A stretch of 34,010 nucleotides of DNA. Origin: a virus. The notes below the pieces were generated by a model. The model searched no databases. It worked only from the letters and a program-made list of their open reading frames with translations, and was not told where the DNA came from. The stretch lies in the IMG/VR virus record IMGVR_UViG_3300025669_000127, positions 1 to 34,010 of that record. One strand, written 5' to 3'. Both the position numbers and the translations under genes were made by a program. Shown here piece after piece: positions 4,232 through 12,374 of this stretch (positions are counted from its first letter, which is position 1; each line of letters starts with the position of its first letter).

Positions 4232-5197
4232 ATGACCAATATAATAAAAACAGAAATGCCTGAAGTATCAAATGACAAAATAAAAGTTCTTGAAAGTTTA
4301 GGACAGGTTGTCAATGGTGAACAGGCAAAAATAAATAGCAGTGATTACTATATTGACGCACAGGTAATACTTGATTATTTACTGGCAGTAACAAAAACGG
4401 ACGAAGATCCTAATGTGATACCAGAAAGTGTACTAACTAAAGCAACTATACAGTTTGAGTACATAGATGGAATACCGGCAGTTAATGGATTGCCATTTTG
4501 GGAAAGAATTGATTGCGAGGATTTAGATTTCTACCGTTTATTTAAGATATATAGAGAACAAAAGTATACAGCAATAAATAAAGTTGCTGATGATGGCACG
4601 CCTATCAGGCGATACCAACGTTCATTTGAAAACTTAAAAGAGACTACGGGATTGAGCCGTAAAGCACTTTATGCTATATCAAAAGTATATCATTGGCAAA
4701 ATAGGGCATCGATGTACGATTCGTTTCGCATTGATTTCATTGCGAAGGAAAAAGACAGGATGATTACCCTCATGGAGACAAAGCACCAAACTGCTGCCGA
4801 GACTATTTTTGAGAAATGTGTAAAGTACTTTACTGATATGGATCAAAAAAAGTTTGATAAAGTATCACCAAAAGATATATTAAGTTTGTTTTCTGAAGGA
4901 TATAAATTACAAAGGTTGTCATTAGGGTTGCCTGGAGATAAGCCAAAACCAGACAAAGAAAAGACTACATCGGCTCAAGTAATAAATATAAAATCCGAGA
5001 GTAAGACTTTGAACCTGAATACAGCTAAAGGTATAAATGATGGAGATTACATGCAACAAATGGTAGATATCCTAAGTGATGCAAATGCGCTCCCAGTTAG
5101 CGTGCAGGCAAAATCAGATGTAATAGAGGCTGTTAGCGAACCAATAAAAAAAGAGGTAGAAGGAGAAAAAGATGGTGAAAACAATAAAAAGGAGTAA
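4232..5197 (+). CDS. terS: terminase small subunit (putative)
   Basis: This is the first gene of the late operon, just before HNH and large terminase. The protein has 321 aa from MTNIIKTEM. The middle (about residues 125-185) has a helix-turn-helix-like segment with the WQNRASMYDSF motif, typical of DNA-recognising small terminase-like proteins. The C-terminal third is charged and probably disordered, ending EGEKDGENNKKE. The start at 4232 is chosen because AAAAGGG lies upstream and the promoter -10 box is at 4203-4208; the longer frame from 4199 would begin inside the promoter. It recognises packaging sites and feeds TerL. The assignment rests on position and the HTH-like motif. Confidence 0.7.
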   Translation: MTNIIKTEMPEVSNDKIKVLESLGQVVNGEQAKINSSDYYIDAQVILDYLLAVTKTDEDPNVIPESVLTKATIQFEYIDGIPAVNGLPFWERIDCEDLDFYRLFKIYREQKYTAINKVADDGTPIRRYQRSFENLKETTGLSRKALYAISKVYHWQNRASMYDSFRIDFIAKEKDRMITLMETKHQTAAETIFEKCVKYFTDMDQKKFDKVSPKDILSLFSEGYKLQRLSLGLPGDKPKPDKEKTTSAQVINIKSESKTLNLNTAKGINDGDYMQQMVDILSDANALPVSVQAKSDVIEAVSEPIKKEVEGEKDGENNKKE

Positions 5198-5762
5198 TTG
5201 TAGATGTATTAGTTGTGGCAGATATTTTAGAAAAGAGGCTAACCATAAAAATAAGTCTAAAAATGATTTTTGTAGTGTTGCTTGTTATAGGTTATACCAA
5301 AGGAAAGACATGAAAGAATTTAATTGTGATTTTTGTGGAAAATCTATCATTGTTGATAGAATTAATCAAAGAAAACAAGAACATCATTTTTGTAATTGTG
5401 ATTGTTGGGGTAAATGGCAGAGCATTAATAAATGTGGCGAAAATCATCCTACTTGGAAAGGTGGACGTAGTATAACCGCCTACGGTTATGTTGAGATTTA
5501 CTCTCCTAAACATCCTAATTGTACTAAGCATAGGGGATATGTAAGAGAACATAGATTAGTAATGGAAAAACATTTAGGTAGATATTTAACTAAAGATGAA
5601 TTAGTGCACCATTTAAATGGCATTAAAGATGATAATAGAATTGAGAATCTTGGTTTAGTTACTAAACATACACATGAAAAGAAAACTGTTATTAAATTGT
5701 ATAAAGAACGAATAATATCGTTAGAGTCAATGTTAAGCAATATTTATAGTTGTCCTAATTAA
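5172..5762 (+). CDS. HNH homing endonuclease
   Basis: This 196-aa protein has two N-terminal cysteine-rich elements (C-x2-C then C-x3-C at residues 10-37, and CDFC with CNCDC at about 50-75) and a C-terminal HNH domain with EHRLVMEKHLG, VHHLNG and DNRIENL (about residues 120-160). The HH and N residues of the nuclease centre are present. Free-standing HNH genes of this type are mobile. The start overlaps the end of the small terminase gene by 26 bp and has GAAGGAG upstream. It sits between the two terminase genes, directly before a large terminase gene that lacks a normal start codon and is frame-broken, so the insertion and the damage may be linked. Confidence 0.9.
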   Translation: MVKTIKRSNCRCISCGRYFRKEANHKNKSKNDFCSVACYRLYQRKDMKEFNCDFCGKSIIVDRINQRKQEHHFCNCDCWGKWQSINKCGENHPTWKGGRSITAYGYVEIYSPKHPNCTKHRGYVREHRLVMEKHLGRYLTKDELVHHLNGIKDDNRIENLGLVTKHTHEKKTVIKLYKERIISLESMLSNIYSCPN

Positions 5763-5777
5763 AGGAGGTGGTGCCCA

Positions 5778-5951
5778 ATAAGTAGATTAATAGTAAATGA
5801 TTTGAGTGAAATTGAAAGAGAAAAACTCACAAAACAATTAACTCCAAAAATGACTAAATTTATTCCCCATACGCCTTATCCTAAACAAGCTGCGTTCTTG
5901 AATTTAAATTGCCGAGAAGCTTTTTATGGTGGAGCAGCTGGGGGAGGTTGA
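5778..5951 (+). pseudogene. terL: N-terminal part of large terminase, separated by a frame break
   Basis: In the frame two steps from the main ORF, translation reads ...KFIPHTPYPKQAAFLN, then FYGGAAGGG, then TGA at 5949-5951. That is the N-terminal adaptor and Walker A motif of large terminase up to the residue before the catalytic Lys. AAAGGAGG at 5761-5768 is followed 9 nt later by ATA at 5778, with no ATG or GTG in frame. The next residues KSDALLM lie 7 nt downstream in another frame. The fragment is the missing start of the ORF at 5926. Confidence 0.75.
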
Positions 5952-7179
5952 GAGCAAATCTGACGCTTTATTAATGGCTAGCCTTCAGTACGTTGATACA
6001 CCTGGGTATAACGCAATATTATTTAGGAGAACTTTTGCTGAGTTGACTTTGCCTGAAGCATTGATGGATAGAGCAGCAGAATGGTTGCAACCATTTAGAG
6101 TAACTAAAGAAGTTCATTGGTCAAGTCATGCTAAGACATACACCTTTAAGAGTGGAGCTAAACTAACTTTTGGTTATTTGGATAACTCTAATGATCATCT
6201 TCGTTATCAATCAGCTGCTTTTCACTTTGTAGGTTTTGATGAACTTACTCATTTTGAGGAATATGATTATGTATATCTTTTCTCAAGAGTAAGAATACTC
6301 AAAAATATGAAGGATATAGGAGTACCATTACGCACGAGAGCAACTAGTAATCCAGGAGGTCCTGGACATTTGTGGGTAAAAAAACGTTTCATAGATGATG
6401 ACAAAGCTAAAGGACGTATATACATACCGGCTGTTATTGATGATAATCCTGCGTTGGATAAAGAATCATATGTTGAAAGCTTAAGTGAATTACATCCGTT
6501 AGAAAAAGCACAACTACTAAATGGTGATTGGACAAAAACTAGCGGAGGTAAGATATTTAAGCGTAATTGGTTTGAAATATTGGATAAAATGCCAGAAACT
6601 ACAAATAGATACACACCCAGAGTTCGTTATTGGGATCTTGCTGCAACAGATGCAGAAGTATCAAAAACTTATGGTTATATGCCAGCATTTACAGCGGGGC
6701 TTAAAATGGCCAAGTACACAGATCTGCTTGGTAATGATCTATTTATTATAGAAGATATAGTTAGATTACAAAAAACACCTGATGTGGTAGAACTAAAGAT
6801 TAAAGAAGTAGCAAAATTAGATGGTCGTAATGTAGATGTATGGATGGAGGAAGAACCAGGTTCAGCTGGAAAAAAGGTAATATTAGATTATCAAAAAGCA
6901 TTACGAGGTTATTCATTTAGGGGTATGCGAGAAACAGGATCAAAAATAACCAGAGCTTTAAGGGTATCGTCAACAGCAGGTCAAGGTCGTATAAAACTAC
7001 TTAAAGGAATATGGAATGACGCTTTCTTAGATGAAGTAGATTTTTTCCCAGATGATAAAATTAAGGATCAGGTTGATTGCTTAAGTGGTAGTTTCGATAA
7101 GCTTTCACATTTTGCGTCATATTCGGTAATACCTACTGCGGTAGGTGAAGAAACACAAAGTTATTGGCAAAACTCATAA
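5926..7179 (+). CDS. terL: terminase large subunit, main ORF (Walker A split off)
   Basis: The main ORF gives 417 aa. From KSDALLMASLQYVD (residue 11 on) it is a typical large terminase: the Walker B FVGFDELTHF (D105, E106), SNPGGPGH coupling region (141-148), and RNase H-like nuclease acidic residues at RYWDLAA (D237), IIED (about 276-277) and DQVD (about 381-384). The protein packages DNA into the prohead by ATP hydrolysis and cuts it. The ATG at 5926 is out of frame with the true N-terminus, so a product started there would lack the P-loop. Either expression needs recoding across 5948-5956 or the gene is broken. Confidence 0.85.
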   Translation: MVEQLGEVESKSDALLMASLQYVDTPGYNAILFRRTFAELTLPEALMDRAAEWLQPFRVTKEVHWSSHAKTYTFKSGAKLTFGYLDNSNDHLRYQSAAFHFVGFDELTHFEEYDYVYLFSRVRILKNMKDIGVPLRTRATSNPGGPGHLWVKKRFIDDDKAKGRIYIPAVIDDNPALDKESYVESLSELHPLEKAQLLNGDWTKTSGGKIFKRNWFEILDKMPETTNRYTPRVRYWDLAATDAEVSKTYGYMPAFTAGLKMAKYTDLLGNDLFIIEDIVRLQKTPDVVELKIKEVAKLDGRNVDVWMEEEPGSAGKKVILDYQKALRGYSFRGMRETGSKITRALRVSSTAGQGRIKLLKGIWNDAFLDEVDFFPDDKIKDQVDCLSGSFDKLSHFASYSVIPTAVGEETQSYWQNS

Positions 7180-7189
7180 AAGGGGGATA

Positions 7190-7483
7190 GTGGATAAAAA
7201 AGAAAGACGAATAGGTAATGTAGATATTATAGAAAAATTAGCAATAGTAGCTACAGAAGTACGTGGTATAAGTAAAAGATTAGATAAAATTAATGGTTCA
7301 ATAGATAAAGTTAATGAAGAGTTTCCACAGTATAAAGAAAAAGTGGACGGATTAGAGAATGATATGGTAGAAATAAAACCTCAAGTAATTGGTATAAGAG
7401 TTAAGTTGTATGCAGGTATGGGAATAATATCATTTTGCTCAGCAATGCTAGGAGCGGCTATAATGAAATATTTAGGAGCGTAA
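7190..7483 (+). CDS. coiled-coil protein with C-terminal membrane helix
   Basis: The product is 97 aa from GTG at 7190, chosen because AAAGGGGG lies just upstream; the longer frame from 7145 overlaps the terminase. Residues 10-70 are a charged helical coiled-coil with heptads such as ISKRLDKINGSIDKVNEEF. One hydrophobic helix near the C-terminus (about 72-95, GMGIISFCSAMLGAAIM) ends the protein. The topology resembles XhlA-like accessory lysis proteins, but the place between terminase and portal is unusual for that. Function unknown. Confidence 0.75.
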   Translation: MDKKERRIGNVDIIEKLAIVATEVRGISKRLDKINGSIDKVNEEFPQYKEKVDGLENDMVEIKPQVIGIRVKLYAGMGIISFCSAMLGAAIMKYLGA

Positions 7484-7486
7484 ATT

Positions 7487-8977
7487 ATGAGCGACAGAAG
7501 TATAAATGAAAATTTAGATAAAACCAAAACTAATACTAGTAAGTTTAGTTATATTGGTTCTGTTGGACTTGAACGTATGGGTGGATATGTCTATGAGGAA
7601 TTTTTACCTAATTTGCGTATGCCTGATTGTTTAGCAGTATATAAAGAGATGTCTTCAAATGATGCAACTATAGGTGGTATCTTATTTCTTTTTGATTCTA
7701 TGATGAAAAAACTTCCTTGGTCTGTAAAACCAGGAGGAGATAAGCTAGTTGATAAGACAGTAGCCAAATTTGTAGAGGAATGTATGGGTGATATGGAACA
7801 TTCATGGATGGATTTTATAAGTGAGGCATTATCAATGTTTATTTATGGTTGGTCATGGCATGAGATAGTATATAAGATTCGTAGTGACAAAAATTCCAAG
7901 TACCCTGACGGTAGAGTAGGATGGGCAAAACTTCCTATTAGGAGTCAGGCTAGTTGGAATAGTTGGGTATACGACCGAGATGACCCAGATAAGCTTATTG
8001 GTATGGAACAGGTAGCAGTTAATGCTAAAGTATCTCCAGTTGTAATACCATACGAGAAATCTTTATTGTTTAGGACTAAATCTTACAGGAATAATCCTGA
8101 AGGTATGTCTCTATTGAGAACTGCGTATCGTAGTTATTACTTTAAAAAGAAGATAGAAGAAATAGAAGGCATTGGTATAGAAAGAGATTTAGCGGGACTT
8201 CCTGTTCTTAAAGTACCAGTAGATTTAGATATATTTAACAAAGATAACCCAGATGCAGTAACACTTAGGGCTAGTTTAGAAAAAATGATATCAAATATAC
8301 GTAGAGATAAGAACGAAGGAGTATTAATACCAGATACTTTTGATATTGAGCTTATGAGCACTAAGTCAAGTAGATCATTTGATACAAATGCAATAATTGG
8401 TCGTTATGATCGACTTATAGCTATGTCAGTACTGGCAGATATAATAATGATGGGACATGAAAAAAGTGGTAGTTTTGCACTTGCTAAGACTAAGACAGAT
8501 TTACTTGGTGCAAGTCTTGAAGCTATGGCAGATAATATTAAGAATATTATAAATACTGTAGCGATACCAAAATTGATGAAGCTTAATACTTTCAGGGGAT
8601 ATACAAAATATCCAGAATTGGTACGTGGAGAAATTGAAGCTCCAGATATTGCTAAATTATCTGATGCAATGCAGAGATTTGGAGAAATGGGTATGCCGTT
8701 CTTCCCACATGAACAGACTGAAGATTTTATCAGAGCTGCCATGGGAATACCAATATTAAGCGATGAGGATAAAGTAAAATTAAAAGCCGAACAAGAGAAA
8801 CAAAAAGAAGAAGCAGAAGCACAAGTGCAGGCCAATCAAGAAACAAAACCAATAAGTGGTCGTGAAAGTGCAGAGCATGAAACTGATGATAAAACAAAGT
8901 TTAATGAGGTTTATGAAGAAGCTGGAATGAAAAAATTCTTTAAAAAATGGTTAGGCATAAAAAAGGAGGGTGATTAA
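7487..8977 (+). CDS. portal protein (Mu gp29/DUF935-like)
   Basis: This 496-aa protein lies right after the terminase genes. The N-terminal half has the portal pattern FLFDSMMKKLPW and SMFIYGWSWHEIVYK, followed by long helices in the stem region, and a charged Lys/Glu-rich tail after residue 425. This resembles the DUF935/Mu gp29 group of portals. Twelve copies would form the DNA channel at the capsid vertex and contact the large terminase and connector proteins. ATG at 7487 overlaps nothing and is only 3 nt after the previous stop. Confidence 0.8.
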   Translation: MSDRSINENLDKTKTNTSKFSYIGSVGLERMGGYVYEEFLPNLRMPDCLAVYKEMSSNDATIGGILFLFDSMMKKLPWSVKPGGDKLVDKTVAKFVEECMGDMEHSWMDFISEALSMFIYGWSWHEIVYKIRSDKNSKYPDGRVGWAKLPIRSQASWNSWVYDRDDPDKLIGMEQVAVNAKVSPVVIPYEKSLLFRTKSYRNNPEGMSLLRTAYRSYYFKKKIEEIEGIGIERDLAGLPVLKVPVDLDIFNKDNPDAVTLRASLEKMISNIRRDKNEGVLIPDTFDIELMSTKSSRSFDTNAIIGRYDRLIAMSVLADIIMMGHEKSGSFALAKTKTDLLGASLEAMADNIKNIINTVAIPKLMKLNTFRGYTKYPELVRGEIEAPDIAKLSDAMQRFGEMGMPFFPHEQTEDFIRAAMGIPILSDEDKVKLKAEQEKQKEEAEAQVQANQETKPISGRESAEHETDDKTKFNEVYEEAGMKKFFKKWLGIKKEGD

Positions 8978-8979
8978 TT

Positions 8980-10824
8980 ATGGCAGATGATGATTATAAA
9001 GGACCCCCAAGGAAAGTATTTATAACAGATGAAGATGGGGATTATCTTGATTTAACAGATGGTAAATTACCAGTTAATGATGCTTTAGGGGCTAAAGAAG
9101 CTAAACAGGATGATGTAATAACAGAACTGGGTAAGAAAGCAGATCTAACAGAAACACAACCTGTTGAAGAACAATCACCTATAACTGGTTTTGCTACTTC
9201 TGCTAAACAATTACCTGATGACCATAAAGTTACAGTATCTAATCCAACAACTAATCCTGAAACTGGATTGGCTACAAGTGTTAAACAGGATGATGTAATA
9301 ACAGAACTGGGTAAGAAAGCAGATCTAACAGAAACACAACCTGTTGAAGAACAATCACCTATAACTGGATTGGCAACTTCTGCTAAACAGTTACCTGATG
9401 GCCATGATGTGAGAACCATTGAAGCTAATGGTGTACCTGCAGCATATAATAAACAAACAGGAGTTAGTGAGTTATTTAATATCCAAAAGGGTCAGCTCAA
9501 CAAGATGAGGTTAAGACCTGAGATACTCAATGAACACGCTGAAAGTTCAAGGGAAATACAGGCAGAGGTAAACACTACAACTAGGATAGTAGGCCAGATA
9601 TTTAAGACAAGTCAAGATAATATAAGTGCTATTGACCTTGCTATGGAAAGTGCAGGCGGTACTGTCTTTGATAACTTTGATACTTACGCTGATGACGCAG
9701 CATTACAAGCTGTATGGGTTGCTGATGATGAATTACCTGTTATAGAAACAACGATAGTATATCAAGGCACTAAGTCTATGGAATTAGATATGGGTAATGC
9801 CTCTGCTGTAGATGATGAATGGATAAGGACTTTAGCACCAGCAGTTGATTATTCAGGCTATACAGGTAGCATCTTTCTTTATTCAAATAAAGAATATAAA
9901 GATGTTAAGTTAAGTTTCTTTATAGGTGATGGCACTAATACCAGAAGTACAGCCATGATACAGGATAATAAAAATGTATGGACACAAGTTGAGATAGCAG
10001 TAGATGAAATGACAGAGGACGGGGTTGTTGCAACAGACGCAACCGCTATTACAAAGATAGGATTTAGGGTTGATAAAAAGAAGAGAGATGGCTTTGCGTA
10101 TATTGATTTAATGACAGCTATACCTGCACCCGGAACTGTAACCGTAAGATTATGGGACATGGGTACGGATATACCAACAGGCTCAACAAGTATTGATGAT
10201 GGTACACAGTATGTAACATTAGGAGATCTAGGTATTACTGGTAAACAAATATCAGAAGATGAGGTTGACTTACTAGGTGGATTTAGGACTTACCATTTGC
10301 ATAACTTTGTGGCGGGGGTAGCTTTAGAGTTTCCTGCTAATGTTCTTTTAAATGTAGACCACTATTATGCGATTACGATAAATTGGGTTGATACAGATGT
10401 AAGCATCTATGGCCCGATATCCACCAACAGCTATGACTACTATGAGAATGGCTTTGCATTTACAGCACCTGATGAAGCGACAGCCATAACACTATTAGGC
10501 GCAAACCATGATTTGATGTTTGCAGTATATTCTACCCAAGATGTCTATGTTATAAATATGCGACACTCTGCAGATGCAGCTCCTGGGTTCGGTTCTACAT
10601 TTAACGTCTATATTGAGGACTCAAACATGACAAGGACTTGCTCAATCAACACTATCTCTAAAGGACAGCAAACAGTTAAATTTGACAACCTAAGTTCTAA
10701 CCCTTGCTTTATGGAGAAGGGTTCCAAGATAGAAGAAGAATATGATGATGACTTTACAGATAGCGTATCAATAATTGATATGGGATTTAGATTTTTATAT
10801 ATACCGCCCACACCACATGGATAG
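8980..10824 (+). CDS. virion structural protein with tandem repeat and jelly-roll-like region
   Basis: This 614-aa protein follows the portal directly. Residues about 30-145 contain two copies of a 60-residue module (ADLTETQPVEEQ, SPITGFATSAKQLP) encoded by near-identical DNA. Residues about 225-390 (YADDAALQAVW, SMELDMG, DVKLSFFIGDG) read like a beta-sandwich, galactose-binding type domain. The C-terminal part is beta-rich. No catalytic motif is seen. The position between portal and head protease suggests a head-associated or whisker/adhesion protein. SD AAGGAGGG before ATG 8980 is strong. Confidence 0.6.
   Translation: MADDDYKGPPRKVFITDEDGDYLDLTDGKLPVNDALGAKEAKQDDVITELGKKADLTETQPVEEQSPITGFATSAKQLPDDHKVTVSNPTTNPETGLATSVKQDDVITELGKKADLTETQPVEEQSPITGLATSAKQLPDGHDVRTIEANGVPAAYNKQTGVSELFNIQKGQLNKMRLRPEILNEHAESSREIQAEVNTTTRIVGQIFKTSQDNISAIDLAMESAGGTVFDNFDTYADDAALQAVWVADDELPVIETTIVYQGTKSMELDMGNASAVDDEWIRTLAPAVDYSGYTGSIFLYSNKEYKDVKLSFFIGDGTNTRSTAMIQDNKNVWTQVEIAVDEMTEDGVVATDATAITKIGFRVDKKKRDGFAYIDLMTAIPAPGTVTVRLWDMGTDIPTGSTSIDDGTQYVTLGDLGITGKQISEDEVDLLGGFRTYHLHNFVAGVALEFPANVLLNVDHYYAITINWVDTDVSIYGPISTNSYDYYENGFAFTAPDEATAITLLGANHDLMFAVYSTQDVYVINMRHSADAAPGFGSTFNVYIEDSNMTRTCSINTISKGQQTVKFDNLSSNPCFMEKGSKIEEEYDDDFTDSVSIIDMGFRFLYIPPTPHG
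9102..9368 (+). repeat. 87-bp identical direct repeat, 180-bp period
   Basis: Bases 9102-9188 and 9282-9368 are identical, and similarity continues downstream with a few changes. The period is 180 bp, 60 codons, so the frame is kept. It encodes the duplicated module in the structural protein at 8980. The lack of silent differences marks a recent duplication or gene conversion. Confidence 0.9.
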
Positions 10825-10850
10825 ATAAAAATAAGAAAGGGGATGAATAA

Positions 10851-11600
10851 ATGAGTAAACTATTAAACTTAATAAAAAAAGATAAATTAACTAAAGCTGA
10901 TATAGCAGCTATAGAGTCCTATGAAGAAAAAAGATGGACATATGAAGAAGCTATTCAATGGCTTACTGAATATAATTTAATAGCTGATTTTTTTGAAGAT
11001 AGAAGTTGGCAATTTGTATTTAAACAAATGTCTGAAGATCAATACGACAAATTGGAACATATATTATTAGATTATTCTGGAAATGGCATATCAATAGAAT
11101 ATATTATAGAAAACGAGGCTATTACAGTAGTATGCGTACGTTTTGATGCAGAGTCTATAAAATTACTTGGTAAAGAAGCCAAATCTATGGTTAAAATGCA
11201 GGAAGTGTTGATTAAGTCAGATGAAAATAACTGTATTTTTGGTTGGGCTTATTCCAGAGAAAGAATTGATGGTACTCAGGTTATTGATCATTCTGGTGAA
11301 TTTGTAAAAGCCGAGAATTTTGAAGATTTAGAAATTGCTACTTATGCTTATAATTTAGCATATAGGCAGGCTGATAATCAACATGATTTGTTAGCCAAAG
11401 GATATTTAGTAGAAAGTATGGTATTTAGCAAGGAAAAAATGGCTAAAATGAAAATACCAGAAGGTATAGTACCTGAAGCTATTTGGATGGGATTTTATTT
11501 TCCTGATGATAATGATTATGAGGAGATAAAGAAAATGAATCATCCGATGTTTAGTTTTTATGGTACAGTAACTAAAGAATTAGTAGAGGAGGTGGAATAG
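10851..11600 (+). CDS. XkdF-like prohead serine protease
   Basis: The product has 249 aa. The segment IFGWAYSRERIDGTQVIDHSGEFV, then YRQADNQHDLLAKGYLVESMVFS, then IPEAIWMGFYFPDD matches the XkdF-type head maturation protease layout, with a conserved His (NQH) and a Ser in the following VES strand as likely catalytic residues. Length and position (before scaffold and major capsid) agree. It would cleave scaffold and capsid during head maturation. An N-terminal helical part (1-100) is not recognised. The stop TAG directly abuts the ATG of the scaffold gene. Confidence 0.8.
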   Translation: MSKLLNLIKKDKLTKADIAAIESYEEKRWTYEEAIQWLTEYNLIADFFEDRSWQFVFKQMSEDQYDKLEHILLDYSGNGISIEYIIENEAITVVCVRFDAESIKLLGKEAKSMVKMQEVLIKSDENNCIFGWAYSRERIDGTQVIDHSGEFVKAENFEDLEIATYAYNLAYRQADNQHDLLAKGYLVESMVFSKEKMAKMKIPEGIVPEAIWMGFYFPDDNDYEEIKKMNHPMFSFYGTVTKELVEEVE

Positions 11601-12359
11601 ATGGCTAAGAAGACATTAAAAAGTTTAAAAGATTTTTTTATAAAATTCGTTTCGGTGGTTGATTCAGGGGATAACCCCGAAGCCGAAGTGATAATGTTTA
11701 AGAAAAAAGGAGGTGTTAATATGAAAAATTTAAAGGAGATAATGGCGGAACTTTCTAAGGAAGATAAGGGAGTAATTCAAACAGAGTTAGATAAGTTACC
11801 AGATATAGAGGTAGCTAACAAGGAGCTAATAAAAACTAATGGTGAATTAACAGCTAAGGTTGACGAGCTTGAAAAAGCAGAGCCTATTGTAGAAAAAGTT
11901 GTTGAGGAAACTGATGAAGAGCTTATTAAATCTGCGGATCCTAAGATTCAGGAGATGTTGAAAAAGGCTAAAGAGGATGCTAAGGAAGTTATAAAGCTTA
12001 AGAAAGAAAAAGATGAAGAGATGAAAAAGGCAAGACAGGTAGAGCTTAAGAAAGAAGCAGAAGCTTATCCTAATATGGGTTCACCTGTGGAGGATATAGT
12101 CGAAATATTTTCCAAAATAGATGGTGATGAAAAAGTTACAGGTCTAGTAAAGGGTATATTTGAAGCAGTAAATACTGCTTTAGAAGGCTCTGAGCTTATA
12201 AAGGCTATTGGGACTAGTAAAGATCCTGTTGAAAAGTCTGTTGAAGATCAGGTAGATGCAAAAGCGGAAGAGTTTATGAAATCTGATTCAAAACTTACAA
12301 AAGAACAGGCAAAGACAAAGGTTTACGAAAGTGATCCTAATAAGTATATGAAAGAATAA
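11601..12359 (+). CDS. scaffold protein with protease-like N-terminal extension
   Basis: The product has 252 aa. Residues 41-150 are strongly charged and helical (long Lys/Glu coiled coil) and the C-terminus is basic and acidic without aromatics, typical of phage scaffolds. The first 40 residues (FIKFVSVVDSGDNPEAEVIMF) look like the tail segment of XkdF proteins (a VSLVDRGAN-like motif), which suggests a fission of a protease-scaffold polypeptide. An SD and ATG inside the gene, at 11721, would also make a shorter scaffold. Confidence 0.7.
   Translation: MAKKTLKSLKDFFIKFVSVVDSGDNPEAEVIMFKKKGGVNMKNLKEIMAELSKEDKGVIQTELDKLPDIEVANKELIKTNGELTAKVDELEKAEPIVEKVVEETDEELIKSADPKIQEMLKKAKEDAKEVIKLKKEKDEEMKKARQVELKKEAEAYPNMGSPVEDIVEIFSKIDGDEKVTGLVKGIFEAVNTALEGSELIKAIGTSKDPVEKSVEDQVDAKAEEFMKSDSKLTKEQAKTKVYESDPNKYMKE
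11721..12359 (+). CDS. nested scaffold product from an internal start
   Basis: Inside the scaffold gene AAAGGAGG is followed by TGTTAAT and an in-frame ATG (MKNLKEIMAEL), better placed than most starts in the operon. It would yield 212 aa, the pure coiled-coil scaffold without the protease-like head. The arrangement resembles lambda C/Nu3, where the scaffold starts inside the protease gene. Both products may be made. Confidence 0.55.
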   Translation: MKNLKEIMAELSKEDKGVIQTELDKLPDIEVANKELIKTNGELTAKVDELEKAEPIVEKVVEETDEELIKSADPKIQEMLKKAKEDAKEVIKLKKEKDEEMKKARQVELKKEAEAYPNMGSPVEDIVEIFSKIDGDEKVTGLVKGIFEAVNTALEGSELIKAIGTSKDPVEKSVEDQVDAKAEEFMKSDSKLTKEQAKTKVYESDPNKYMKE

Positions 12360-12374
12360 AGGAGGTGATGAAGT

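Noticed and set aside
5292-5552. 86-codon minus-strand ORF inside the HNH gene
   Set aside because: It is a shadow of the conserved HNH coding frame.
5926-5955. ATG 5926 as the genuine terminase start
   Set aside because: It is out of frame with the conserved N-terminus and would drop the P-loop; the upstream frame encodes the missing residues and has the SD.
5762-5960. Group I intron or intein in the large terminase
   Set aside because: The two halves of Walker A are only 7 bases apart, far too little for an intron or intein.
9042-9419. 125-codon minus-strand ORF
   Set aside because: It is the antisense shadow of the repeated module in the structural protein and has no ribosome binding site.
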